Counted from the stretch's first letter, positions 1 through 6,449 are shown. The stretch is DNA of 9,457 nucleotides from Candidatus Stahliibacteriota bacterium (GCA_030670165.1 DAOVCF010000069.1:1-9457), one strand, 5' to 3'. Notes: a model not told the origin generated them from the letters alone. Program-made: numbers and translations.

Positions 1-233
1 AGCTTGTCTCCTCGGTTGGCTCGCAGATCATGCTTAAGTACTCAGGTTACCCGCAAGGTTCCCACACCTGCCTTGCCGTCTTCGACGCAACCGGTCGTAA
101 GGTGGATGAAATCAAATCCAATACTTCATCTGGGATAGCGGCCTGGGGGAAGTGTTACGGGCCCGGGGTTTACTTCATCCGGGAGGTGTCGGGCAACCCA
201 TCGGTAACCCGAAAGGTTATCCTGGTTCGATAA
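1..233 (+). CDS. 3' end of a secreted protein gene with a T9SS-type C-terminal sorting domain (partial)
   Basis: The reading frame is open from the left edge (first full codon at base 3) and stops at TAA 231-233, giving about 76 visible residues. They match the Por/T9SS type A C-terminal sorting domain, a small beta-sandwich at the end of exported proteins. The usual landmarks appear in order: a strand with FDATGRKVDE, a small-residue turn followed by AAWG, then GPGVYFIRE, and a terminal KVILVR. In known T9SS species this domain directs the protein through the outer membrane and is removed or replaced by an anchor; whether this organism has a full T9SS cannot be seen here. The domain also resembles FlgD-type Ig folds, so the export role is family inference. 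The N-terminal, functional part lies outside the window. The ATG at base 30 is internal and not a start. Confidence 0.8.
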   Translation, partial: LVSSVGSQIMLKYSGYPQGSHTCLAVFDATGRKVDEIKSNTSSGIAAWGKCYGPGVYFIREVSGNPSVTRKVILVR

Positions 234-257
234 TCCCAGCCTTTTTTTGCTTGCGAT

Positions 258-277
258 CTTTTGCCGGAGGGCAAAAG
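258..277. repeat. Perfect hairpin in the gap after the sorting-domain gene
   Basis: Arms CTTTTGCC (258-265) and GGCAAAAG (270-277) form an 8-bp perfect stem around a GGAG loop. It lies 25 nt after the stop codon at 233 and may end or stabilise that transcript. No T-run follows the stem on either strand; a seven-T run (242-248) lies before it. It is therefore not a textbook intrinsic terminator. Confidence 0.5.
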
Positions 278-303
278 GAGCATTGAGGGGTATTTCGTAA
301 GTC

Positions 304-337
304 TTGATTTTTGAAGCTATTCCTTTATAATCTTCCC
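304..337 (+). promoter_or_regulatory. Sigma70-type promoter with predicted leaderless start
   Basis: TTGATT (304-309, 4/6 to the -35 consensus), a 16-bp spacer and a perfect TATAAT (326-331). Only six bases (CTTCCC, 332-337) separate the -10 box from the ATG at 338, so the expected transcription start falls on or beside the A of the start codon. No Shine-Dalgarno sequence precedes this ATG, which fits leaderless translation. It would drive the whole seven-gene operon downstream. Confidence 0.7.
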
Positions 338-1261
338 ATGAGTAGGATTCTAGTAACAGGAGGGGCGGGATTTATCGGAAGCCACGTGGCAGAGGCGCTT
401 ATTGAAGCCTCTCACACAGTGGCAGTCCTCGACAATCTCTCGTCAGGTAGACGTGAGAATCTCCCTAAGGAATCCCGCTTCTTTGAGGTTGATGTCACGG
501 ATAAGGAAGAGTTAGAGAAGGTCTTTTCAGAGCTCAAGCCTGAGATCGTAGACCACCACGCGGCGCAGATCTCGGTAAACCGTTCGGTGCGCGAGCCCTG
601 CTTCGACGCCGGGCAGAATATTTTGGGAACCATCAACCTGCTTGAGGCATCGGCCAGACACGGGGTCAAGCGTTTCATCTTTGCCTCGACCGGCGGAGCA
701 CTCTACGGCGATGCGCCGAGTATCTCATCGAATGAAGACACACCTGTTATTCCGCTTGCACCCTACGGCATCGCCAAGGCGTCGGCTGAGCACTACATCC
801 GCTTTTTCTGGAACGAGCATGGGATAAAGCCTTTGGTTCTGCGTTACGCCAACGTCTACGGTCCGCGGCAGGACCCTCACGGCGAGGCAGGGGTGGTGGC
901 GATATTCTCACTCAAGGCACTTTCGGGTGAGGGGTGTGTGATCTACGGAACAGGCGATCAGACCCGTGACTTCGTTTACGTCAAGGACGTGGCGCGAGCA
1001 AACCTGGCGGCTGTGGATGGCAAACCCGGCACCTACAACATAGGCACAGGGATTGAGACCAGCATCAACAAGCTGTTTTCAGAGTTCGAGAAGCTTGAAG
1101 GTTCCCTTAAGGTTTCCCACGATGCCGCCAGACCGGGCGAGGTGTTTCGTTCCGTGCTGGACGTAAGCCGCGCCGGAAATGATCTCTGCTGGCAGCCGCA
1201 GGTGAATCTGTCAGACGGTATTCGCCAAACCTATACGTGGTTCAAGGAGAAAATCAGGTGA
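338..1261 (+). CDS. NAD-dependent epimerase/dehydratase, UDP-glucose 4-epimerase-like (extended SDR)
   Basis: This 307-residue protein is an extended short-chain dehydrogenase/reductase. Its N-terminus carries the NAD-binding Rossmann glycine motif TGGAGFIG (residues 7-14), with an acidic residue after strand 2 (D32). The active site is visible: S117/T118, then Y143 and K147 of the YxxxK motif. HHAAQ (73-77) and YGPRQDP are typical of the UDP-glucose 4-epimerase branch. Such enzymes invert or dehydrate a nucleotide sugar in the cytoplasm, feeding polysaccharide or glycan synthesis; the exact substrate cannot be set from sequence. I chose ATG 338 because the Rossmann strand begins at once (MSRILVTGG) and the promoter -10 box ends six bases upstream. 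A TTG at 311 would add nine unconserved residues from inside the promoter. It is the first gene of the operon and overlaps the next by 4 nt (GTGA, 1258-1261). Confidence 0.9.
   Translation: MSRILVTGGAGFIGSHVAEALIEASHTVAVLDNLSSGRRENLPKESRFFEVDVTDKEELEKVFSELKPEIVDHHAAQISVNRSVREPCFDAGQNILGTINLLEASARHGVKRFIFASTGGALYGDAPSISSNEDTPVIPLAPYGIAKASAEHYIRFFWNEHGIKPLVLRYANVYGPRQDPHGEAGVVAIFSLKALSGEGCVIYGTGDQTRDFVYVKDVARANLAAVDGKPGTYNIGTGIETSINKLFSEFEKLEGSLKVSHDAARPGEVFRSVLDVSRAGNDLCWQPQVNLSDGIRQTYTWFKEKIR
1244..1249 (+). promoter_or_regulatory. Shine-Dalgarno sequence deciding the hutI start
   Basis: AAGGAG at 1244-1249 lies eight bases before GTG 1258, an ideal spacing. An in-frame GTG at 1237 lies upstream of this site and has no comparable site of its own. 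The site lies inside the epimerase coding region, as expected for coupled genes. Confidence 0.75.
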
Positions 1262-2472
1262 TCTTCGATCTCATCATACGCAACGCATCACAGATAGTAA
1301 CCATGGAGGGTGAGAATCTGGGAGTAATAGAGGGGGGAAGTATCCTCGTTCAAGGGGGCAAGATCGCCCAGGTATACAAGCCGGCTGAGGATAAAGGATG
1401 CCATGCCGAGAAGGTACTTGATGCGGAAGGCATGGTGGTTATGCCCGGTTTCGTGGACTGCCACACGCACCTGGTGTTTGCAGGATCAAGAGCGCAGGAG
1501 TTTCGAAGGCGCATGGCAGGTGCAAGCTACGAGGAGATTGCAAAAAAAGGCGGTGGGATACTCTCGACGGTAAAGGCAACCCGGCACGCAACATTTGAGG
1601 AGCTTTATGAAGAGGGGCTTAAATGGCTCCGCGAGATGCTTCGCTGGGGCACGACCACGGTGGAGATAAAGTCGGGCTACGGGCTTAGCCTGGCCGATGA
1701 ACTCAAACAACTCTCAGTGATTCGCAGCTTATCCGAGGAGGTTCCCCAGACCCTGGTTCCAACGTTCCTGGGCGCTCATGCCTTTCCTGAAGGGCCCTCG
1801 CGTGAGGAGTATGTTAACGAGGTGATCGATCTCATGCTTCCCGAGGTCGCGGAAAAAGGGCTGGCCATGTTCGTGGACACCTTCTGCGACTCTATAGCCT
1901 TTAGTAACGAGGAGACGCGGAGGATACTTGAGAAAGCAGCCGAACTTGGCTTAGGGATTAAACTTCACGTGGATGAGATTGAGGACACGGGCGGTGCCAG
2001 GCTTGCGGCTGAGCTTGGTGCGATCTCTGCAGAGCATCTTATCAAGTCAAACGAGGTGGGGCTTCGAGCGATGGCCGAGGCAGGCGTGGTACCGGTGCTT
2101 CTGCCTGCCACTACCTTCTTTCTTAAGGAGAAGGCACGTCCTAACGTTGATCTGATGCGTGAACTTGGTATGCCGATTGCGGTGGCCACGGACTTCAACC
2201 CGGGTTCATCCACCATCTTTGCCCTTCCATTTGCCGCTGCCTGCGGGGCGCTCGTGGACGGCTTGACGCTTGAGGAGGCGCTTAAAGGCATCACCATCAA
2301 CGCAGCCCGCGCCCTGGGGCTTGTCGATGAAGTGGGATCGATTGCGCCGGGAAAGTACGCCGACCTCCTGCTGCTTGAGATGGATACATGGGAGGAGCTT
2401 TTGTACCTCTTCAACCGCAACTCGATACATACCGTTATAAAGAGAGGCGAGGTGGTCTGTGCTCACGAGTGA
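1258..2472 (+). CDS. hutI: Imidazolonepropionase (histidine degradation)
   Basis: This 404-residue metal-dependent amidohydrolase would hydrolyse 4-imidazolone-5-propanoate to N-formimino-L-glutamate, the third step of histidine breakdown, in the cytoplasm. The family's metal and active-site set is complete: HTH (69-71) followed by LVFAGSR, KSGYGL (138-143), GAHA with H174, HVDE with H237 and E240, H260, and ATDFNPGSS with D312. Length matches known HutI proteins (about 400-420 residues). The GTG start at 1258 overlaps the epimerase stop as GTGA and has an AAGGAG eight bases upstream. No hutH, hutU or hutG lies in the window, so the enzyme is encoded apart from its usual partners. Downstream it overlaps the next gene by 14 nt. 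The identity is strong; a related imidazolone-type substrate is the main alternative. Confidence 0.94.
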   Translation: MIFDLIIRNASQIVTMEGENLGVIEGGSILVQGGKIAQVYKPAEDKGCHAEKVLDAEGMVVMPGFVDCHTHLVFAGSRAQEFRRRMAGASYEEIAKKGGGILSTVKATRHATFEELYEEGLKWLREMLRWGTTTVEIKSGYGLSLADELKQLSVIRSLSEEVPQTLVPTFLGAHAFPEGPSREEYVNEVIDLMLPEVAEKGLAMFVDTFCDSIAFSNEETRRILEKAAELGLGIKLHVDEIEDTGGARLAAELGAISAEHLIKSNEVGLRAMAEAGVVPVLLPATTFFLKEKARPNVDLMRELGMPIAVATDFNPGSSTIFALPFAAACGALVDGLTLEEALKGITINAARALGLVDEVGSIAPGKYADLLLLEMDTWEELLYLFNRNSIHTVIKRGEVVCAHE

Positions 2473-3055
2473 GGTACGCCAGGCGCTGAGTGATGCGTTG
2501 CGCGATGGCCGCCTGGATGAAGCCAGGGCGGTGCTTGAGCGGGAGACAAACCGCATGCCGGATGCAGAGGAGTTGGTGTATTTCCAGGGGGTGCTTTTTT
2601 TGGCCCAAGGGCAGACCCAGGAGGGCATCGCGAATCTCAAAGACGCGTTGAGTATGGCCCAGGAACGCTCAAACTTCGTTTTTGCGATCGCGGCCGCGGC
2701 ACGTCTGGCCCGGAAAGACCCGGATAATGTGGATATCCGCCTGCGCCGGACCGATCTCTATCTGGCCATGGGACTGGTGCACGCAGCCTACGACTACCTT
2801 CTGCGTGAGTTCGACTTCTACCGCAGGCGCAACGACCCTCACGCACTCTCATCTATCGTAAAGAAAATGATAGACATAGACAAGGAGAATCTTGACTTGG
2901 CGCTTAAAGTAACTAACATACTCGTCTATCTGGAACAGAAAGACGAGGTGCGTCGGGTAGTGGAAAACGTTATCTTCACCCTTCAGGGCCAGGGGAAATA
3001 CACCGAGGCGGCACATATACAGAAGAAATACACCAAACTTTACGAGGAGTCATGA
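2459..3055 (+). CDS. TPR-like helical repeat protein
   Basis: A 198-residue, all-helical protein with degenerate tetratricopeptide-type repeats. Helix pairs with the usual small and aromatic positions are visible near residues 1-30 (LSDALRDGRLDEARAVLE), 38-68 (YFQGVLFLAQGQTQEGIANL), 95-125 (LRRTDLYLAMGLVHAAYDYL) and 145-190. There is no signal peptide or membrane segment, so it is probably cytoplasmic. TPR proteins act as scaffolds; the partner is unknown. GTG 2459 is inside the 3' end of hutI (14-nt overlap) and has GAGG at 2449-2452. Its stop overlaps the start of a second TPR-type gene as ATGA, which suggests that the two proteins act together, perhaps with the ATPase two genes downstream. 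No enzymatic motif is seen. Confidence 0.75.
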   Translation: MLTSEVRQALSDALRDGRLDEARAVLERETNRMPDAEELVYFQGVLFLAQGQTQEGIANLKDALSMAQERSNFVFAIAAAARLARKDPDNVDIRLRRTDLYLAMGLVHAAYDYLLREFDFYRRRNDPHALSSIVKKMIDIDKENLDLALKVTNILVYLEQKDEVRRVVENVIFTLQGQGKYTEAAHIQKKYTKLYEES

Positions 3056-4038
3056 GACAGGAAGGTCTGGATCCTGAAGGCAAGATAGAACTCGCGGGGC
3101 TGCTCTTGCAGATAGGCTTCAAGTCCGAGGCAGTAACCGAGTATCTTATGGCGGCTGAAATGTACGAGGAGCGTGGGGATAAGGAAGAGGCCGTTAAGCT
3201 TTATGAGAAGATACTCGAACTGGATAAGGACAACCAGGCCGCCAAACGAGGGCTCGAAAAGCTCAAGCCGCGCTCTCGTAAAGACATAGACGAGATGGTC
3301 GCCAGGATGGGATTCGGACCTGCTTTTGGTGAAGAACCCGCCACCGAAGAGCCTCCTCCACAAAAGGTAACTGCCCCGGAAGAATCCGAGACACCTACCC
3401 CATCGCCTCCGGAAGGTAAACAAAAAGTGCAGATCCCCTCAGAGCCCCCCGAACACGTACCACCCACTGATATAAGCGAGGCTCCGGTTGAAACCCAGCC
3501 GCAGGAGAAAAAACCTGAACCCAGAATGGAAGAAGAAGTGGCTGGTCTGGCCAGCATGGGGATCGAGGAGTTTCTGGCTTCGCTTATGCCTCTGTTAAAA
3601 CACACCTCAGAAGAACTTAAAGAGAGGGGCGAACTGGCCGCCTTCTTCCGCGAGGAGGGGTTGTGGTCCGAGGCCTTCTTTGAAGAACGTCCCGCCTACC
3701 TGAATAAACCTTCGGTTAAGAAGCTTGGCGAACTCCTGTCGCTCCTCGCGCGTTCGGATGATAAGGATACCTTGATTGGCTTCCTTTTGACTGAAAGCTT
3801 CACCGAGCGGGAGGTGAACTTGAAACAAGAGGTGCTTGAAGCACTTGTTACGGCATACGAGGAACAGGGACGTCTGGAGGAGGCGAGAAAAACAAGAAAA
3901 CAGCTCGCAACCCTTGCATCACAGGCACAGAAAAAAAAGAAGCCCGGGGTGAAGATAATCGAGGACGTACCCAGGCTCTCCGAGGAAGATACCCCTAAAG
4001 GCAAGAAGAAACCTGCAGACCCGATTCAGTTTGTGTAG
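3052..4038 (+). CDS. TPR protein with Pro/Glu-rich linker and helical C-terminal domain
   Basis: This 328-residue protein has three parts. Residues 8-72 hold two TPR helix pairs, the second close to consensus (EEAVKLYEKILELDKDNQAA). Residues 93-160 are a low-complexity linker rich in Pro, Glu and Thr, expected to be disordered. Residues 162-290 are a helical domain (IEEFLASLMPLLK, then LLSLLARSDDKDTLIGFLL and a further TPR-like pair near EALVTAYEEQGRLEEARK). The tail is Lys-rich (KKKK 294-297, KGKKK 316-320) and ends PIQFV. There is no signal peptide or membrane segment. The start ATG 3052 overlaps the previous stop as ATGA, with AGGAG at 3045-3049. It lies two bases before the ExeA-like ATPase gene and is a plausible partner of it. 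The function is not known; the scaffold role is inference. Confidence 0.75.
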   Translation: MRQEGLDPEGKIELAGLLLQIGFKSEAVTEYLMAAEMYEERGDKEEAVKLYEKILELDKDNQAAKRGLEKLKPRSRKDIDEMVARMGFGPAFGEEPATEEPPPQKVTAPEESETPTPSPPEGKQKVQIPSEPPEHVPPTDISEAPVETQPQEKKPEPRMEEEVAGLASMGIEEFLASLMPLLKHTSEELKERGELAAFFREEGLWSEAFFEERPAYLNKPSVKKLGELLSLLARSDDKDTLIGFLLTESFTEREVNLKQEVLEALVTAYEEQGRLEEARKTRKQLATLASQAQKKKKPGVKIIEDVPRLSEEDTPKGKKKPADPIQFV

Positions 4039-4040
4039 AG

Positions 4041-4874
4041 ATGGCGTACGAAACCTTCTATAGACTCAAGTGCGAACCTTTCGCGGTTCAACCCGATCCT
4101 CGTTTCTACTTCAACAGTCCACAGCATGCAGTGGCGCGCGAGTATCTCCTGCACGCGGCCGAACGCGGAAGGGGACTTGCTCTTCTCCTGGGCGAGATCG
4201 GGACCGGCAAGACGACCCTTTCGCGGCGTATACTCACCGAACTCGAAGCAGACGAACGCTATCATATCGGCATGGTGGTCCTGACCCACTCGATCAGACC
4301 ACGCTGGCTCTTAGAAAAGATCGCAACCCTCTTCGACATCGAATACCTGCCCGATGAAGCCTCAGAGTTGTTTTCCATGATAGTAAACAGGCTCTTCGAG
4401 ATATACAATGCAGGTAACAAGGCGGTGATATTCATAGACGAGGCGAATAAGATCGATGATCCAGAGACCTTAGAAGAGATCAGGGGGTTCATCAATCTTG
4501 AGACCGCTGAGGGGGATAAGCTGGTTACCTTTATCCTTTTGGGTCTACCCGATCTTGAGGTCAACCTTGCGCAGAATGCGGCCCTGTACCAGCGCGTTGC
4601 CGTACGGGTAACCCTCAATCCCCTGACTGCAGATGCCGTCAAGGCCTACATCCGGTACCGCTTACAGATTGCCGGACGTATGGATTCCATCTTCACCGAC
4701 AAAGCACTGGACGCAGTGACCTCGTTCTCCGGGGGACGTCCAAGGCTCGTCAATATCATTTGTGATAACGCATTGATCGAGGGCTACATCCAGCGCAAGC
4801 CCAATATAGACGAGTTTATCATAGAGCGGGTGGCAAAAAACCTTAACCTTATTCCTAAAGAACTCGGCTCGTGA
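4041..4874 (+). CDS. ExeA-like AAA+ ATPase
   Basis: This 277-residue P-loop ATPase belongs to the ExeA/GspA-type group. The N-terminal family signature is present (YETFYRLKCEPF, then PDPRFYF near 18-24). Walker A is GEIGTGKTT (51-59) and Walker B is VIFIDEAN (129-136). A downstream arginine segment (YQRVAVRV, 183-190) and the C-terminal SGGRPRLVNIICDNAL segment also match. In Aeromonas, ExeA uses ATP with ExeB to help insert the type II secretin through peptidoglycan. That protein has a membrane segment and a peptidoglycan-binding region; this one ends after the ATPase lid and has neither, so it is cytoplasmic and its task may differ. TniB-type transposition ATPases are related, but no transposase is nearby. 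The gene follows the second TPR gene after two bases and overlaps the PHP gene as GTGA (4871-4874). Confidence 0.9.
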   Translation: MAYETFYRLKCEPFAVQPDPRFYFNSPQHAVAREYLLHAAERGRGLALLLGEIGTGKTTLSRRILTELEADERYHIGMVVLTHSIRPRWLLEKIATLFDIEYLPDEASELFSMIVNRLFEIYNAGNKAVIFIDEANKIDDPETLEEIRGFINLETAEGDKLVTFILLGLPDLEVNLAQNAALYQRVAVRVTLNPLTADAVKAYIRYRLQIAGRMDSIFTDKALDAVTSFSGGRPRLVNIICDNALIEGYIQRKPNIDEFIIERVAKNLNLIPKELGS

Positions 4875-5689
4875 CAGGCTCATCCGCTGATCTTCATATA
4901 CATACGAGCTACTCAGACGGTCTGTATCCTCCGGCCGAGACGGTAAGAATGGCCAAGGACGTCAACCTCAAAGCGATGGCTATTACCGATCACGACACTG
5001 TGGCCGGGCTTAAGGAAGGAAAGCTGGCGGGCAGAAAGCTCGGTATTGAGGTAATCTCAGGGGTGGAGCTTTCGTGCGAGCTTGACGGCAACGAGATTCA
5101 CATGCTAGGTTACTTTGCTCCAGGCAACGAAACCGAGCTTGAGGAAAGGCTCGAATGGTATCAGGCCAAACGTGAGGAGCGGGTCTTTGAGATCATCGAT
5201 CGCCTCAACCAGGCGGGTATCATACTTAACATTGCAGAGGTGCGTCGTTTCTCTACCGGTAAGTCAATAGGCCGGTTGCACGTGGCCAAGGCGTTGATGG
5301 CTCAAGGGACTGCCCGCAGCGTCCACGAGGTGTTCAGCCGTTTTCTGGGCCCGGATGGGGTGGCCTACGTTCCCAAGGCCAAACTCTCCATCCAGGAGGC
5401 GGTGGAGTTCATACATGAACACCAGGGGGTAGGTGTGCTTGCCCATCCCGGCATGTATCGCATCGAGAACGCGGCCGAGCGCACGTTAGAGTACCTTGAC
5501 GGGATTGAGGTCTGGTATCCTGAACATTCTCCAAGTTTTGAGGATCATCTGTATGCGCTCGCCTTGAAAAACCGGCTTATTCCCACCGGAGGGTCAGATT
5601 ATCACGGTGTGGGACGTAACGAGATCGGATGCGTGAGGATTCCATACTCGATAGTAACCCGCCTCTTGGAGATAGCGGTCGGCGTGTGA
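4871..5689 (+). CDS. PHP-domain metal-dependent phosphoesterase (YciV/TrpH-like)
   Basis: A 272-residue PHP-fold enzyme with the full metal-binding set: DLHIHTSYSDG (H9, H11, D16), TDHD (H41, D42), GVE (E66), H77, GRLH (H137), LAHPG (H192) and GGSDYHG (D243, H245). Residues from about 85 to 170 form the inserted helical domain seen in the YciV/TrpH family. The E. coli member (RNase AM, about 290 residues) is a 5'-3' exonuclease that trims RNA and degrades short oligonucleotides and 3',5'-bisphosphonucleotides. A similar role here is family inference; nucleotide or small phosphoester substrates are possible. The GTG start at 4871 overlaps the ATPase stop, leaving little room for another start because the metal ligand H9 lies so close to the N-terminus. 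It overlaps the next gene as GTGA (5686-5689). Confidence 0.9.
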   Translation: MTGSSADLHIHTSYSDGLYPPAETVRMAKDVNLKAMAITDHDTVAGLKEGKLAGRKLGIEVISGVELSCELDGNEIHMLGYFAPGNETELEERLEWYQAKREERVFEIIDRLNQAGIILNIAEVRRFSTGKSIGRLHVAKALMAQGTARSVHEVFSRFLGPDGVAYVPKAKLSIQEAVEFIHEHQGVGVLAHPGMYRIENAAERTLEYLDGIEVWYPEHSPSFEDHLYALALKNRLIPTGGSDYHGVGRNEIGCVRIPYSIVTRLLEIAVGV

Positions 5690-6306
5690 ACTACCTTTTT
5701 TTATTACTGGCAGCACTCTCCCCTATTCAACTGGTAAGAGTGCAGTACGGCGGCGGGGGGGACTGGTACAACGATCCAGACGCCCTGCCGAACCTGGCCA
5801 GGGAAATCTCGGCGCGCACAAGCATACTCATAGCCGAAGACCAGAAGGTATTGACGCTGATGGACCGCGAGATAGCAAACTACCCTGTCCTCTACATGAC
5901 CGGTCACGGGAAGGTCTCATTCTCCAAGGCGGAGCGGGAGAGGCTGAGACAGTATCTGCGGTCAGGCGGGTTTCTTTATGCCGACGATGACTACGGGATG
6001 GACGAAAGCTTTCGTGCCGAGATCGCAGAGGCCTTCCCCAACTCCGAGCTTGTGGAACTGCCTTTCAATCATCCCATCTACCACATCTTCTACGATTTTG
6101 ATAACGGCCCGCCGCAGACCCACAAGCACATTGAGGGACCGCCCAAAGGCTTTGGGCTTTTTGATGCCGGAAGACTCGTTATATTTTATACCTACAACTC
6201 GAACCCGTCTGACGGCTGGACAGCGGCGCACAACGATCCGCCTGACGTTCGCGAGCGCGCCTTCCGCATGGGCATAAACATCGTCCTGTACACGCTGTTG
6301 AACTAA
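5686..6306 (+). CDS. DUF4159 domain protein, probably exported
   Basis: This 206-residue protein is almost entirely a DUF4159 domain. Recognisable landmarks are RVQYGGGGDWYNDP (18-31), YPVLYMTGHG (66-75), the GGFLYADDDYG segment (94-104), HPIY (129-132) and the closing RAFRMGINIVLYTL (191-204). The fold resembles class I glutamine amidotransferase-like domains used in some large membrane proteins, but its activity is unknown. The first 13 residues (MNYLFLLLAALSP) are hydrophobic and probably a short signal or anchor, although they lack a basic N-terminus. I chose GTG 5686 because it overlaps the PHP stop as GTGA and puts this segment at the N-terminus. An ATG at 5629 would add 19 charged residues lying wholly over conserved PHP coding sequence. 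It is the last gene of the plus operon; no clear terminator follows directly. Confidence 0.82.
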   Translation: MNYLFLLLAALSPIQLVRVQYGGGGDWYNDPDALPNLAREISARTSILIAEDQKVLTLMDREIANYPVLYMTGHGKVSFSKAERERLRQYLRSGGFLYADDDYGMDESFRAEIAEAFPNSELVELPFNHPIYHIFYDFDNGPPQTHKHIEGPPKGFGLFDAGRLVIFYTYNSNPSDGWTAAHNDPPDVRERAFRMGINIVLYTLLN

Positions 6307-6326
6307 AGCACCCCCAAGAACCCTTT

Positions 6327-6438
6327 GTCGTTGCGAGAAGCGTTAGCGACGAAGCAATCCAATGACCACAGTATTTTAATGAAGCACTCCATGCCTTTTT
6401 GGAGTACAACAACCACGTTGTTGTGATGCCGCAATGAC
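6327..6438. repeat. REP/MITE-like dispersed-repeat candidate with near-perfect inverted ends
   Basis: A 112-bp noncoding element between convergent genes. Its ends, GTCGTTGCG (6327-6335) and CGCAATGAC (6430-6438), are inverted repeats with one mismatch. The left part, TTGCGAGAAGCG...GACGAAGCAATCC (6331-6360), closely resembles a repeat that I recognise from intergenic regions of many unrelated bacteria (consensus like ATTGCGAG-N-GCGACGAAGCAATC). Inside are three further stems: TCGTTGC/GCGACGA (6328-6334 with 6346-6352, one wobble), ACTCCA/TGGAGT (6386-6391 with 6400-6405) and the 8-bp stem listed separately. No ORF or transposase is present, so movement would need an outside enzyme. Copy number cannot be judged from one copy. 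Confidence 0.6.
6406..6424. repeat. 8-bp perfect hairpin inside the dispersed repeat
   Basis: ACAACAAC (6406-6413) and GTTGTTGT (6417-6424) pair perfectly around a CAC loop. No T-run follows on either strand, so a transcription-terminator role is weak. It is part of the right half of the 6327-6438 element. Confidence 0.55.
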
Positions 6439-6449
6439 GCGTCACAATA

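Noticed and set aside
311..337. TTG start for the epimerase, nine residues upstream of ATG 338
   Set aside because: The added residues are not family-like and lie across the promoter -10 box; the Rossmann strand begins properly at ATG 338.
234..337. Intrinsic terminator from the hairpin and the seven-T run
   Set aside because: The T-run comes before the hairpin on the plus strand, and the complement gives an A-run after it on the minus strand; neither order makes a canonical terminator.
1237..1257. GTG start for hutI, seven residues upstream
   Set aside because: It lies before the AAGGAG site that is ideally spaced for GTG 1258, and 1258 forms the GTGA overlap used elsewhere in the operon.
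1965..2420. 151-codon open frame antisense to hutI
   Set aside because: Ser/Ala/Arg-rich translation with no motif, fully opposite a conserved enzyme; a codon-bias shadow.
3201..3605. 134-codon open frame antisense to the second TPR gene
   Set aside because: Low-complexity Gly/Ser sequence mirrors the Pro/Glu-rich linker on the coding strand.
5629..5685. ATG start for the DUF4159 gene
   Set aside because: It would add charged residues before the hydrophobic N-terminus and lie over conserved PHP coding sequence; GTG 5686 gives a GTGA junction like its neighbours.
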